Source of the DNA: Erythrobacter sp. | GTDB taxonomy: Bacteria > Pseudomonadota > Alphaproteobacteria > Sphingomonadales > Sphingomonadaceae | Direction: 5' to 3' | Assembly: GCA_025698865.1 (NCBI GenBank) | Contig: JAILWQ010000004.1 | Location: 1-64,000 of the forward strand | DNA length: 64,000 nt | Shown: piece by piece, positions 38,365 through 47,253 of the stretch | How the letters are laid out: each line of letters opens with the position of its first letter | How positions within the stretch are numbered: position 1 is the first letter of the stretch | Notes under the pieces: generated by a model | Databases searched by the model: none | Seen by the model: the letters and a program-made list of their open reading frames with translations, nothing else | What the model was told of the DNA's origin: nothing | Program-made: the position numbers and the translations under genes

Positions 38365-38379
38365 TGCGAATGATTGTAA
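38365..38379. promoter_or_regulatory. Fur-like box between binding protein and cytoplasmic esterase
   Basis: TGCGAAT G ATTGTAA fits the 7-1-7 Fur pattern TGATAAT-N-ATTATCA at ten of fourteen half-site positions. It sits in the divergent gap and could control both genes. Confidence 0.6.
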
Positions 38380-38399
38380 AGTGCAATAACGAGCTACCC

Positions 38400-39251
38400 A
38401 TGGATTTTCCTTTCGGCGCGATCCCCGGTGTGAACCCGTCACCCTACCGTCTCGAACGGACCATGCGCCTTTCAACGCAGGACGATGCAGGAGCCCCCTC
38501 CCTGAACATCGACCTCGCGTGGCCTGCCGGTGATCCGCCCTCTGATGGCTGGCCCCTGCTGGTGGTGCTGGACGGCGAGCGCAGTTTCGCGACCGTCACC
38601 GAAACCGTGCGGCGGATGGCGCCCCGGTCCGACGCGACCGGCGTGCACGATCTGGTCGTGGCGGCGATCAGTCTGCCCGCCCATTCGGATCGCGCCGTAC
38701 GATTCGATGATTTTGCCGGGAACGCGGAGAGCGGCGGCAGTTCCGGTTTCGCCCGAACTCTCGCGCAGGCTTCCAACCTTGTAGAGACGGTCGTCCCTAT
38801 CGATCTGAACAAGCGGACTTTGCTGGGCCATTCGCTGTCGGGGTATTTCGTTCTGCGTACGATGGTCGCCAACGGCGGTCTCTTTCAACGCCACATCGCG
38901 CTGAGCCCTTCTATCTGGGTCGATCGGGACCCACTGTTCACGGCGCTGGACAACACCCCACCGGAAGGCCGGAGCCTGTTCCTCGCCGTCGGCGGGTGGG
39001 AGGAAGAACTGGCACCGTGGCAAGTCGGCCAGACGGGAAGCGACACCATTCTCGACCGTCGCCGGAGGCGCCGGATGGTGTCGAACGTACGCGAACTGGG
39101 TGACCTCGCCATTCGTCGCGGATGGTCCGACGAGAGCGATATACGCATCTTTCCGGAAGACGAACACGCCTCCATCGTGACGAGCGCGATGCCGCACGCC
39201 CTCCGGTCCGCCTGCCGGACGAGAAACCCATCCGACGTTAGCAAGCCGTAA
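38400..39251 (+). CDS. Cytoplasmic esterase, Fes/IroD-like
   Basis: The 283-residue protein lacks a signal peptide and has an esterase-D fold: LLVVLDGERSFATV, nucleophile TLLGHSLSGYFVLRT, ALSPSIWVDRDP and a C-terminal His in FPEDEHASIV. Fes-type enzymes hydrolyse imported ferric enterobactin in the cytoplasm to release iron. It is the second esterase of this locus and is divergent from the binding-protein gene. ATG 38400 is chosen because ATG 38364 would place the start on the Fur-like box. A terminator follows. Confidence 0.85.
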   Translation: MDFPFGAIPGVNPSPYRLERTMRLSTQDDAGAPSLNIDLAWPAGDPPSDGWPLLVVLDGERSFATVTETVRRMAPRSDATGVHDLVVAAISLPAHSDRAVRFDDFAGNAESGGSSGFARTLAQASNLVETVVPIDLNKRTLLGHSLSGYFVLRTMVANGGLFQRHIALSPSIWVDRDPLFTALDNTPPEGRSLFLAVGGWEEELAPWQVGQTGSDTILDRRRRRRMVSNVRELGDLAIRRGWSDESDIRIFPEDEHASIVTSAMPHALRSACRTRNPSDVSKP

Positions 39252-39256
39252 CAGCA

Positions 39257-39290
39257 TGGTCCGGAAGGGTGTGGCGGACCAGTCCTTTAG
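39257..39290 (+). terminator. Terminator after the cytoplasmic esterase (shared with kdpE)
   Basis: TGGTCCG (39257-39263) pairs with CGGACCA (39275-39281), followed on the plus strand by GTCCTTTAGATTTCTTT. It separates the siderophore locus from the convergent kdp operon. Confidence 0.75.
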
Positions 39291-39305
39291 ATTTCTTTGC
39301 CCGGC

Positions 39306-39989
39306 TCAGCCGACGGCCAGACGATACCCCACGCCCGGCTCGTTGACGACGAGGCGCGGATTGGCGGGGTCGGCCTCGATCTTTCGGCGCAGGGCGCGGA
39401 TCGCGACGCGCAGATAGTCGAGGTCCTGCCGGTGGGCGGGACCCCATACGGTTTCTAGCAGGGTTTCATGGGTGATGACCCGCCCGGGCCGATCGGCGAG
39501 CGCCCAGAGCAGATTGAATTCGCGCGGCGTCAGCTCGACCTGCACGTTGCCCATGGTCACCCGGTGACGGTCCCGGTCGATGCGTCCGCCCGCAAATTCG
39601 CGCGTGGAGGCATCGGCCAGAGGGCCTGCCTTGCGGCGCAGGGCCGAGCGGATGCGGGCGAGCAGTTCCTCGCTGTCGAAGGGTTTCGTCACGAAGTCGT
39701 CGGCCCCGAGGTCGAGCGCCGCGACCTTTTCCTGCGTCGCGTCCCGTGCGGTGAGCACGATGACGGCCAGCCCCAGCCCCGCCAGTTGCGGCACGATCTC
39801 GATCCCGTCGCGATCGGGCAGACCGAGATCGAGCAGGACGACCACCGGTTGCGGGTGAGCGGCGGCAAGACGCAGGGCCTCGGTCGCACTGGCCGCTTCC
39901 ACATGCGTGATGCCGCTCCGGTCGAGAGCGCCGGTAAGCAGCCTCCGGATCGCCGGCTCGTCGTCCACGATCAGCACGTCGCTACGCAT
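39306..39989 (-). CDS. kdpE: Kdp operon response regulator KdpE
   Basis: The 227-residue protein is an OmpR/PhoB-type regulator: receiver with VLIVDDEPAIRRLL, phosphoacceptor in VVLLDLGLPDRDG, TARD and KPFDSEEL, then a winged-helix domain ending in VTHETLLETVWGPAHRQDLDYLRV-type sequence and VVNEPGVGYRL. It activates kdp transcription at low K+ or turgor. It overlaps the end of kdpD by eight bases. A repeat array at 47087-47105 and 47132-47150 is the likely binding site. Confidence 0.96.
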   Translation of the reverse strand: MRSDVLIVDDEPAIRRLLTGALDRSGITHVEAASATEALRLAAAHPQPVVVLLDLGLPDRDGIEIVPQLAGLGLAVIVLTARDATQEKVAALDLGADDFVTKPFDSEELLARIRSALRRKAGPLADASTREFAGGRIDRDRHRVTMGNVQVELTPREFNLLWALADRPGRVITHETLLETVWGPAHRQDLDYLRVAIRALRRKIEADPANPRLVVNEPGVGYRLAVG

Positions 39990-42621
39990 GGGCCGCCGTC
40001 TCCTGCCTGCCGCTCAGGGGAAGGAAAACGGTGAACACCGCCCCGCCCCCTTCGCGATTGCTTGCCCCGATCGCGCCGCCGAGCGCCTCGGTGAAATTCT
40101 TCGCGATCCACAGCCCCAGGCCCGATCCGCCGACCCGGTCGCCCCCCTCCAGCCGGTGGAAGCGCTCGAAGAGGTCCGCGTTCTCGGCCGGCAGACCCGG
40201 ACCACTGTCGAGCACGCGACAGGTCGCATTCCCGCTATCGCAGAACAGTTCGACGGTCACCTTGCGGTCCGCAGGCGAGAACTTGAGCGCATTGTCGATC
40301 AAATTGATCAGCACATGGCGCAGCAGCAACGGATCGCTGCGGACCAGCGGGCAATCCGCATCGATCGCGGTCTCGATCCTTGTATCGGTGCGATCCTGGC
40401 GCAGATCGCGCAGAACGGCGATGACGATGTCGGTCAGGTCGACGCTTTCCCAGTTCGGCTCGATCGTGCCGTGTTCGATCCGCGAGGCTTCCAGCAAATC
40501 GTTGAGGAAGCGCTGCAACCGGCGCGATTCCTCGCGCGCGATACGCACCTCTTCGGCATAGTCGCCTTCTACGGGAATGGCCTCGGCCGCGGCGATCACG
40601 GCGGTCAGCGGCGTGCGCAGGTCGTGCGCGATGCTGCCGAGCAGGGCGCCGCGCAGGCGATCGCGCTCCCGCAGGGTGCCCACCTGGCGGGCCTGTGCCT
40701 CAAGCACGAGGCGTTCGTGGGCGAGCGCGGTCTGGTCGACGAGCGACGCCAGCAGCGTGGCATCGTCTGGCCGGATCACCCGGCTTTCCAGAGGGCGCGC
40801 GATCCCCAGAGCGCCGAGCGTGCCGAGCGAGGTCTTTAGGGGATGGAACTGCCAGTCGGACGCGTTGAGAGTGCCGGTGTCGCGCCCGGTCGGCTCGCCC
40901 CGCTCGAGCGCCCACTGGGCCGCCGCCTCGTCGACCATGTCGAGATCCGCATATTTCGCGTTCCCCCGCACGATCAGGCGTCCGTCGTCGACGGCCACGA
41001 TCATCGTCTCGACCTCGAGCAGGCCGGAAATTTCGTCGCAGGCCACTCGCGCGGTTTCTTCCCAAGTGGATAGCCCGCCCATCAGCCCGGCGAACCGCGC
41101 GAGCGAGGCGTTGAGCCGCGCGACCCCGGCGCTGGTTTCCGCCTGCCGCCGGATCCGCCCCGCGAGTGCGCCGATCACTGCCGCCACCAACGCAAGCACC
41201 ACGAAGGTAATGATGTCGCCCGTGCTGTAGATATCGAGCGTGTGATAAGGCTCGGTGAAGAAGAAATTGTAGGCGAGCGCAGCCCATCCTGCTGCCCATA
41301 GCGCGCCGCTCATCCGCAGGCGGGTCGCGGCAAGGATCACCGGAAGCAGGAGCACGAGGTCGATCGCTCCGGCCGAAATCCAGCTGGGCACGAGGTGCAG
41401 GAGCGAGACAGTCACTGCGACCAGACCGAGCGCGATCAGCGGATCGCGATATGGGTTGAGCTCGCGCACCCTTTCCGGCTTCTCGTCCGCCTCGTCGAGC
41501 GGCACGACATGGACCGCGACCCCGTGGGACAGGCGTATCGCATCCTGCGCGATGGAGCCGTGGCGCCATTCGAACCAGCGACTGCGGCGGCTCTTGCCGA
41601 TCACGATCTGGCTGGCCTGCAATTCCTTCGCGTGATCGACCAGCGCCCTGCCCACGTCGGTGCCCACGATGGTGGTGAGCGAGGCGCCGAGCGACGAGGC
41701 GAGGGCGAGATTTTCGGCCAGCTGCTCGCGCTGACCGCCGCGGACGGCGCGCGCGCTTCCGCTCTCGACCACCACGGCGGTCCATGGCGCGTGGAACATG
41801 TCGGCGATCCGCTTCGCCTGCCGGACAACGCGCGCACCGCCCTTGCCCGGACTGACCGCGACCATCACCCGGTCGCCCCCGACATAGCCGTCCTTCTCGC
41901 CGCTGATCTCCAGCTGGTCGGCGAGGCGGCGGTCGACATTGCGCGCGGCGAAGCGCAGCGCCATCTCGCGCAGCGCGGCGAGCTTGGTCGGCGTGAAGAA
42001 ATTGGCAAGCGCCCGTCCGGCCGTTTCCGGCAGATAGACCTTTCCTGCCTCCAGCCGCTCGATCAGCGCCTCGGGCGGGAGGTCGACCACGATGATCTCG
42101 GCGCGTTCGAGAATGCTGTCCGGTACGGTTTCCCGGACCCTGACATGGGTGAAGCCGGCGACGACGTCGTTGAGGCTCTCGATATGCTGGATGTTGACCG
42201 TGGTGGCGACGTCGATCCCGGCCACCAGCAGTTCGGCGACATCCTGCCAGCGCTTGGGATGGCGGCTGCCGGGTGCGTTGGTGTGCGCAAGCTCGTCCAC
42301 CAGGATGAGGTCGGGCCTGCGCGCCAGTGCGGCGTCGATGTCGAATTCGTCGAGCGTGTGGTTCTGGTGCGCGATGCTGCGCCGGGGGAGCAGTTCGATC
42401 GGTTCCAGCAGCGCCGCCGTCTCGCTGCGGCCATGGGTCTCGGCAATCCCGACGACCACGTCGCGCCCCTCCGCCTGGCGTCGCGCGGCCTCCTGCAACA
42501 TGCGGTAGGTCTTGCCGACGCCCGGTGCCGCGCCGAGATAGACGGTCAGCCGCCCGCGCTTTTCCTGCTGCGCCAGTCGCAGGAAACGTTCGGCATCGTT
42601 TGCGGGCGGCTGATCGTCCAT
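39982..42621 (-). CDS. kdpD: Potassium-responsive sensor histidine kinase KdpD
   Basis: The 879-residue membrane kinase has the N-terminal KdpD domain (GAAPGVGKTYRMLQEAARR Walker A, DELAHTNAPGSRHPKRW), a universal-stress-like domain (about residues 230-370), four membrane segments near residues 395-490, a GAF-like region, and kinase core: H-box SIAHDLRTPLTAV, N-box LINLIDNALKFSP and G-box DSGPGLPAE, GSGLGLWIAKNF. It senses K+ limitation and phosphorylates KdpE. It follows kdpC by 15 bases. Confidence 0.97.
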   Translation of the reverse strand: MDDQPPANDAERFLRLAQQEKRGRLTVYLGAAPGVGKTYRMLQEAARRQAEGRDVVVGIAETHGRSETAALLEPIELLPRRSIAHQNHTLDEFDIDAALARRPDLILVDELAHTNAPGSRHPKRWQDVAELLVAGIDVATTVNIQHIESLNDVVAGFTHVRVRETVPDSILERAEIIVVDLPPEALIERLEAGKVYLPETAGRALANFFTPTKLAALREMALRFAARNVDRRLADQLEISGEKDGYVGGDRVMVAVSPGKGGARVVRQAKRIADMFHAPWTAVVVESGSARAVRGGQREQLAENLALASSLGASLTTIVGTDVGRALVDHAKELQASQIVIGKSRRSRWFEWRHGSIAQDAIRLSHGVAVHVVPLDEADEKPERVRELNPYRDPLIALGLVAVTVSLLHLVPSWISAGAIDLVLLLPVILAATRLRMSGALWAAGWAALAYNFFFTEPYHTLDIYSTGDIITFVVLALVAAVIGALAGRIRRQAETSAGVARLNASLARFAGLMGGLSTWEETARVACDEISGLLEVETMIVAVDDGRLIVRGNAKYADLDMVDEAAAQWALERGEPTGRDTGTLNASDWQFHPLKTSLGTLGALGIARPLESRVIRPDDATLLASLVDQTALAHERLVLEAQARQVGTLRERDRLRGALLGSIAHDLRTPLTAVIAAAEAIPVEGDYAEEVRIAREESRRLQRFLNDLLEASRIEHGTIEPNWESVDLTDIVIAVLRDLRQDRTDTRIETAIDADCPLVRSDPLLLRHVLINLIDNALKFSPADRKVTVELFCDSGNATCRVLDSGPGLPAENADLFERFHRLEGGDRVGGSGLGLWIAKNFTEALGGAIGASNREGGGAVFTVFLPLSGRQETAAHA

Positions 42622-42636
42622 GAATTGCCTCGATGC

Positions 42637-43191
42637 CTAGGCGCCCGTGCGATCGAGCGCCAGATTGAGTTGGAGCACGTTGACGATCGGCTCCGGCGCG
42701 AACACGCCGCCGGGCGCGTGGGCGAGCGAGGTGACGAGATCGCGCACTTCCGCCTCGGTCAGGCCACGCGCCTCGGCGACCCGGCCTGCCTGGTAGAGCG
42801 CCCCGTCGAGCGAGATATGCGGATCGAGCCCGCCGCCCGATGCCGCGACCAGATCGGCCGGGATCGGGTTGTCCGCCGTCGCACCGTAGCGCGCCACCGT
42901 TTCCGCCGCGCGGGCGGCCAGATTCTCGCTGGTGGGCGACCAGTTGCTGCCGGCGGCCCCCATGCCGTCGTAATCGGCGGCGGACGGACGTGGCCAGAAA
43001 TATTCGGGCGCGGTGAAGTTCTGTACCACCAGTTCGCTGCCCACGGCCTGCCCGTCGCGCATGATGATGGAACCGTCGGCCCGCCATGGCGCGGCCGTCT
43101 GCGCGAAGGCCAGCATCAGAGCGACATATCCGACCACGCAGACCAGCAGGGTGACCAGCCAGAGGCGGATGGAGGGGAGTAGATAGGTCAT
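42637..43191 (-). CDS. kdpC: Potassium-transporting ATPase subunit KdpC
   Basis: The 184-residue protein has one N-terminal membrane segment (LWLVTLLVCVVGYVALMLAF) and the KdpC features VVQNFTAPEYFWPRPSAADYD, SGGGLDPHISLDGALYQ and ARGLTEAEVRDLV. KdpC stabilises the KdpFABC complex and ATP binding. It lies between kdpA and kdpD. Confidence 0.96.
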   Translation of the reverse strand: MTYLLPSIRLWLVTLLVCVVGYVALMLAFAQTAAPWRADGSIIMRDGQAVGSELVVQNFTAPEYFWPRPSAADYDGMGAAGSNWSPTSENLAARAAETVARYGATADNPIPADLVAASGGGLDPHISLDGALYQAGRVAEARGLTEAEVRDLVTSLAHAPGGVFAPEPIVNVLQLNLALDRTGA

Positions 43192-43219
43192 GGTCTATTG
43201 TCCTTGTCGAAAGCCGGCA

Positions 43220-44890
43220 TCAGGGCATCAGCGTGAGATGTTCGGCCACCGGGCCGAGCGCAGCGGCGGGCATGAAGGTCAGCGCGCCGAAGATGACGAT
43301 GGTGATCACCAGCATCACGCCGAACGTGCCGCCTTCCACGCTGAGAGTGCCGGCGCTTTCCGCGCTGCGACGCTTGGCCATCAGCGAACCGACGATGGCG
43401 AGCGGGATGATGATCGGCAGGTAGCGCCCGATCAGCATGACGATGCCGGTGGCGATGTTCCATGGCACGGTCCCGTCGCCCAGCCCCTCGAACCCCGAAC
43501 CGTTGTTCGCGCCCGCAGAGCTGAATTCGTAGAGGATTTCGGAGAAGCCGTGCGCGCCCACATTGTTCAGCGCATCCTGCCCCCAGGCGGTCGCCGCGAA
43601 CAATGCGGTGCCGCCGAGGATCAGCAGGGCGTGGCTGAACAGCGCCAGCACCGCCAGCCGCATCTCGCGCCCTTCGACCTTGTGACCGAGATATTCGGGC
43701 GTGCGGCCCACCATCATGCCGGCGATGAACACGGCGACGACGATGTAGAGGAACATGTTGATCATGCCCACGCCGACGCCGCCGAAGGTTGCGTTGAGCC
43801 ACATGCCGGCCATCGGCATCAGGCCGGTCATTGGATTGAGGCTGTCGTGCATCGCGCCGACCGACCCGTTGCTGGTCGATGTCGTCAGCACGGCCCATAG
43901 CGGCCCGGTGGTGGCGCCGAGGCGCAGTTCCTTGCCCTCGAGATTACCCACCTTCTCCATCACCGGCAGTGCGGCGAAAGCCTGCGTCGGAGCCGTCTCG
44001 AAGCCGACCGCTCCGCCGATCTTGACCAGCAGGAACACCAGCATCACACCGAAGACGACGCCGGCGTGCTTCATCCGTCCGACCATGCGGCCGAACATCC
44101 ACACGCAGGCCATCGGGATCAGCAGGATCGCGATCATCTCGAACCCGTTCGCCCAGAAGTCCGGGTTTTCCAGTGGATGGGTGGAATTGGGGCCGAAGAA
44201 GCCGCCGCCATTGGTGCCGAGCTGCTTGATCGCGACGAAAGCCGCGGCCGGCCCGCGTGCGATGGTCTGCGCTACGCCTTCCAGCGTGGTGACCTGCGCG
44301 GCGCCCTGAAGCGTCATCGGCACGCCCGCCAGCGCGATCACCGCCGCGACCACGATCGCCAGCGGCAACAGCACGCAGAACGCGGCGCGCTGCACGTCGA
44401 GGAAGAAATTCCCCATGCTCGCGCCCCCATCCTTTTGGCCACCGATCCCGCGCGCCAGTGCAGCGAGCGCGGCGATCCCCGTGGCGGCGGAGACGAACTG
44501 CAGCCACATCAGCCCGCCGAGCTGCGCGAGATAGCTCCAGGTGCTCTCGCCCGAATAGTGCTGGAGATTGGTGTTGGTGGTGAAACTCGCCGCCGTATTG
44601 AACACCAGGTCCAGCGGTGCGGCGCTCTGCCCGTCGGGGTTCAGCGGCAGGGCGTGCTGCAAGGCCAGAATGGCGAAGACGAACACGAACATCAGCGCGT
44701 TGAACGCCATCAGGGCGATCGAATACTGTTTCCAGTCCTGCGCCGGACTGCCCCCTATCGCGCGGGTAAACAGGCCGTCCGCCCGCGCGAAGCGGCCGGA
44801 GAACAGGGCGCTCATATATTTGCCTAGCGGCCACGACAGCGCAGCCGCGCCGCCGACGATCAGAACGATTGTGAGGATTGCTGTAAGCAT
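43220..44890 (-). CDS. kdpA: Potassium-transporting ATPase subunit KdpA
   Basis: The 556-residue channel-like subunit has about ten membrane segments and K+ selectivity-filter type loops: FNTAASFTTNTNLQHYSGES, IKQLGTNGGGFFGPNSTHPLENP, LTTSTSNGSVGAMHDSLNP and EFSSAGANNGSGFEGL. It binds and passes K+. AAGGAT lies before the ATG. Unusually, kdpB precedes it, 22 bases upstream on the minus strand. Confidence 0.97.
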   Translation of the reverse strand: MLTAILTIVLIVGGAAALSWPLGKYMSALFSGRFARADGLFTRAIGGSPAQDWKQYSIALMAFNALMFVFVFAILALQHALPLNPDGQSAAPLDLVFNTAASFTTNTNLQHYSGESTWSYLAQLGGLMWLQFVSAATGIAALAALARGIGGQKDGGASMGNFFLDVQRAAFCVLLPLAIVVAAVIALAGVPMTLQGAAQVTTLEGVAQTIARGPAAAFVAIKQLGTNGGGFFGPNSTHPLENPDFWANGFEMIAILLIPMACVWMFGRMVGRMKHAGVVFGVMLVFLLVKIGGAVGFETAPTQAFAALPVMEKVGNLEGKELRLGATTGPLWAVLTTSTSNGSVGAMHDSLNPMTGLMPMAGMWLNATFGGVGVGMINMFLYIVVAVFIAGMMVGRTPEYLGHKVEGREMRLAVLALFSHALLILGGTALFAATAWGQDALNNVGAHGFSEILYEFSSAGANNGSGFEGLGDGTVPWNIATGIVMLIGRYLPIIIPLAIVGSLMAKRRSAESAGTLSVEGGTFGVMLVITIVIFGALTFMPAAALGPVAEHLTLMP

Positions 44891-44912
44891 GGTCTATCCT
44901 TTTCGCGGGAGC

Positions 44913-46919
44913 TCAGGCGAGGCCGAGGCCGCTGACGGCGAGGTCGATGAGCTTGATGCCGACGAAGGGCGCGACAACGCCGCCCGCGCCGTAGATGGCA
45001 AGATTGCGCAGCAGCTGGCTGGCCGCCGGGATCGGGCGGTATTTCACGCCCTTCAGCGCCAGCGGCACCAGCAGGGGAATAATCACCGCGTTGAAGATGA
45101 TCGCCGACAGGATCGCGCTCTGCGGACTGGCGAGACCCATCACGTTAAGCGCGCCCAGCGCGGGGTAGAGCACCACGAAGATCGCCGGCAGGATGGCGAA
45201 GTATTTCGCCACGTCGTTGGCGATCGAGAACGTGGTCAGCGCGCCGCGCGTCATCAGCAGCTGCTTGCCGATGCCCACCACCTCGATCAGCTTGGTCGGA
45301 TCGCTGTCGAGATCGACCATGTTGCCCGCCTCGCGCGCGGCCTGCGTGCCGGTGTTCATCGCCACGCCGACATCGGACTGGGCAAGCGCGGGCGCATCGT
45401 TGGTGCCATCGCCGCACATGGCCACGAGCTTGCCCTCCGCCTGCTCCTTGCGGATATAGGCGAGCTTGTCCTCGGGCGTGGCCTCGGCGAGGAAATCGTC
45501 GACCCCGGCCTCGGCCGCGATGGCGGCGGCGGTCAGCGGGTTGTCGCCGGTGATCATCACCGTGCGGATGCCCATCCGGCGCAGTTCCACGAAGCGTTCG
45601 CGGATGCCCGCCTTGATCACGTCCTTCAGATGGATCGCGCCCAGCAGCCGGTCGTTCTCGACCACCGCCAGCGGCGTGCCGCCGGCCTGCGCGATGCGAT
45701 CGGTGATCTTGCGCAGCGCCAGCACGGTGTCCTCGGGAAAATCGCCCAGCTTCACCACCGCGTCCACCGCGCCCTTGCGGATCGTGCGGCCGGGAAGGTC
45801 GATCCCGCTCACCCGGGTCTGTGCGGTGAAGGCGACCGGCTCGCCGCCTTCCGGCGTTTCACCCTCGCCAGCCAGTGCGACGATCGAGCGGCCCTCGGGG
45901 GTCGTGTCCGCGAGGCTGGAGAGGCGCGCGGCCGCCACCAGATCGCCTTCCGCCACGCCCGGCAGCGCCACGAACTCGCTCGCCTGCCGGTCGCCGATGG
46001 TGATCGTCCCGGTCTTGTCGAGCAGCAGCGTGCCGATATCGCCCGCAGCTTCCACCGCGCGGCCCGACTTGGCGAGCACGTTGAAGCGGATCAGCCGGTC
46101 CATTCCGGCGATGCCGATGGCGGACAGAAGGGCCGAAATGGTGGTCGGGATCAGCGCGACGAACAGCGCGATCAGCACCGGCACCGCGATCGCGCCCCCG
46201 GCAAAGGAGGCGAAAGCGGGCAACGTGCCGACCGCGACCAGAAAGATCAGCGTAAGCCCGGTCAGCAGGATGGTCAGCGCCAGCTCGTTCGGCGTCTTCT
46301 GACGGCTCGCACCTTCGACCAGCGCGATCATGCGGTCGAGGAAACCCGAGCCCGGTTCGGCCGTGACCTTGACGCGGATCTCGTCGGAAATGACCGTGGT
46401 GCCCGCCGTCACCGCCGAACGGTCGCCGCCTGCCTCGCGGATCACGGGGGCGCTTTCGCCGGTTATGGCCGCCTCGTTCACCGATGCGACGCCAGCCACC
46501 ACCTCGCCATCCGCCGGGATCTGGTTCCCCTGCGTGACGAGCACAACATCGCCCGCCTTCAGCCGGGTTGCCGGGATTTCCTCGGTCGCGCCGTTCCTGC
46601 CGATGCGCAGGGCAACCAGGCTGTCCTTGGTGTTGCGCAGCGACTGCGCCTGCGCCTTGCCGCGCCCTTCGGCCAGCGCTTCGGCGAAATTGCCGAACAA
46701 CACTGTCAGCCACAGCCAGAAGACCAGCTGCGCCTGAAAGGCGATGTCTTCGGCTCCCGACACCGCACCGTGCACCAGAATGACCGTGGCCGCCGCCGCG
46801 ACGATCGCGGTCGTGAACATCACCGGATTGCGGACCAGCGTCCGCGGATCCAGCTTGGCAAAGGATTCCCGGATGGCGGGGACCAGCAACTCCCGTTCGA
46901 ACAGGCTCGCGCGCGTCAT
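44913..46919 (-). CDS. kdpB: Potassium-transporting P-type ATPase subunit KdpB
   Basis: The 668-residue P-type ATPase has TGES ([11 protein letters not shown]), phosphorylation site [32 protein letters not shown], and hinge [17 protein letters not shown]. It hydrolyses ATP to drive K+ through KdpA. The start at plus 46917-46919 ([12 protein letters not shown]) shares one base with the kdpF stop (TGATG). In most described operons kdpA comes before kdpB; here kdpB is first. Confidence 0.97.
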   Translation of the reverse strand: MTRASLFERELLVPAIRESFAKLDPRTLVRNPVMFTTAIVAAAATVILVHGAVSGAEDIAFQAQLVFWLWLTVLFGNFAEALAEGRGKAQAQSLRNTKDSLVALRIGRNGATEEIPATRLKAGDVVLVTQGNQIPADGEVVAGVASVNEAAITGESAPVIREAGGDRSAVTAGTTVISDEIRVKVTAEPGSGFLDRMIALVEGASRQKTPNELALTILLTGLTLIFLVAVGTLPAFASFAGGAIAVPVLIALFVALIPTTISALLSAIGIAGMDRLIRFNVLAKSGRAVEAAGDIGTLLLDKTGTITIGDRQASEFVALPGVAEGDLVAAARLSSLADTTPEGRSIVALAGEGETPEGGEPVAFTAQTRVSGIDLPGRTIRKGAVDAVVKLGDFPEDTVLALRKITDRIAQAGGTPLAVVENDRLLGAIHLKDVIKAGIRERFVELRRMGIRTVMITGDNPLTAAAIAAEAGVDDFLAEATPEDKLAYIRKEQAEGKLVAMCGDGTNDAPALAQSDVGVAMNTGTQAAREAGNMVDLDSDPTKLIEVVGIGKQLLMTRGALTTFSIANDVAKYFAILPAIFVVLYPALGALNVMGLASPQSAILSAIIFNAVIIPLLVPLALKGVKYRPIPAASQLLRNLAIYGAGGVVAPFVGIKLIDLAVSGLGLA

Positions 46920-47008
46920 CAGAAACGCTCCGGACGGATCAGGACCGCGGTCAGATAGACCAGCAGGCCAATGGCGACGATGCCGACGAGGGCGAGGTCG
47001 AACGTCAT
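46919..47008 (-). CDS. kdpF: Potassium-transporting ATPase small subunit KdpF
   Basis: A 29-residue single-membrane-span peptide, [19 protein letters not shown] continuing [10 protein letters not shown], which matches KdpF with its terminal P-E-(R/K)-F. KdpF stabilises the Kdp complex. AAGGAG lies about eight bases before its ATG (plus 47006-47008). Its TGA overlaps the kdpB ATG. It is the first gene of the kdp transcript. Confidence 0.93.
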   Translation of the reverse strand: MTFDLALVGIVAIGLLVYLTAVLIRPERF

Positions 47009-47045
47009 GCTTCATGCTCCTTGTTGGAACATCGCCAATGCCGAT

Positions 47046-47069
47046 CCCCCGCGTGAAAAATCGCGGGGG
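47046..47069. promoter_or_regulatory. Perfect 8-bp hairpin in the kdpF leader
   Basis: CCCCCGCG (47046-47053) pairs with CGCGGGGG (47062-47069) around an 8-base loop TGAAAAAT that itself resembles the operator repeat. It lies between the operator array and kdpF, so it would be in the 5' leader of kdp mRNA and may act as an attenuator or stabiliser. Confidence 0.5.
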
Positions 47070-47086
47070 CTTCCGGGAGGCGAGCA

Positions 47087-47150
47087 TGAAAATCGCGTGA
47101 AAATCGGTCTGCCGCCCCGGCGATCGAAGGTGGATTTCACGCGGATTTCA
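47087..47150. promoter_or_regulatory. Candidate KdpE operator: two inverted pairs of 11-bp-spaced direct repeats
   Basis: Plus strand: TGAAAATC at 47087-47094 and 47098-47105 (11-bp period). Minus strand: TGAAATCC at 47150-47143 and 47139-47132 (11-bp period). The pairs form a large imperfect palindrome (CATGAAAATCGCGTGAAAATC against CATGAAATCCGCGTGAAATCC on the other strand). Direct repeats with one-turn spacing are what OmpR/PhoB-family dimers such as KdpE bind. The array lies in the divergent gap between kdpF and the TorF-type porin gene. Confidence 0.65.
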
Positions 47151-47253
47151 TGGCGCCGCCCCGCCATTCGCATGGCGATTTTATGCCGATCCGGAGGACC
47201 GGACTCCCCGTTCGCCGGCGGAATGCCCCGCCGTGTGACGAGGAGTTTCCCGA

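Noticed and set aside
44568..46958. 796-codon plus-strand frame across kdpA/kdpB
   Set aside because: Antisense shadow of kdpB, low complexity in Arg, Gln and His, no family signature.
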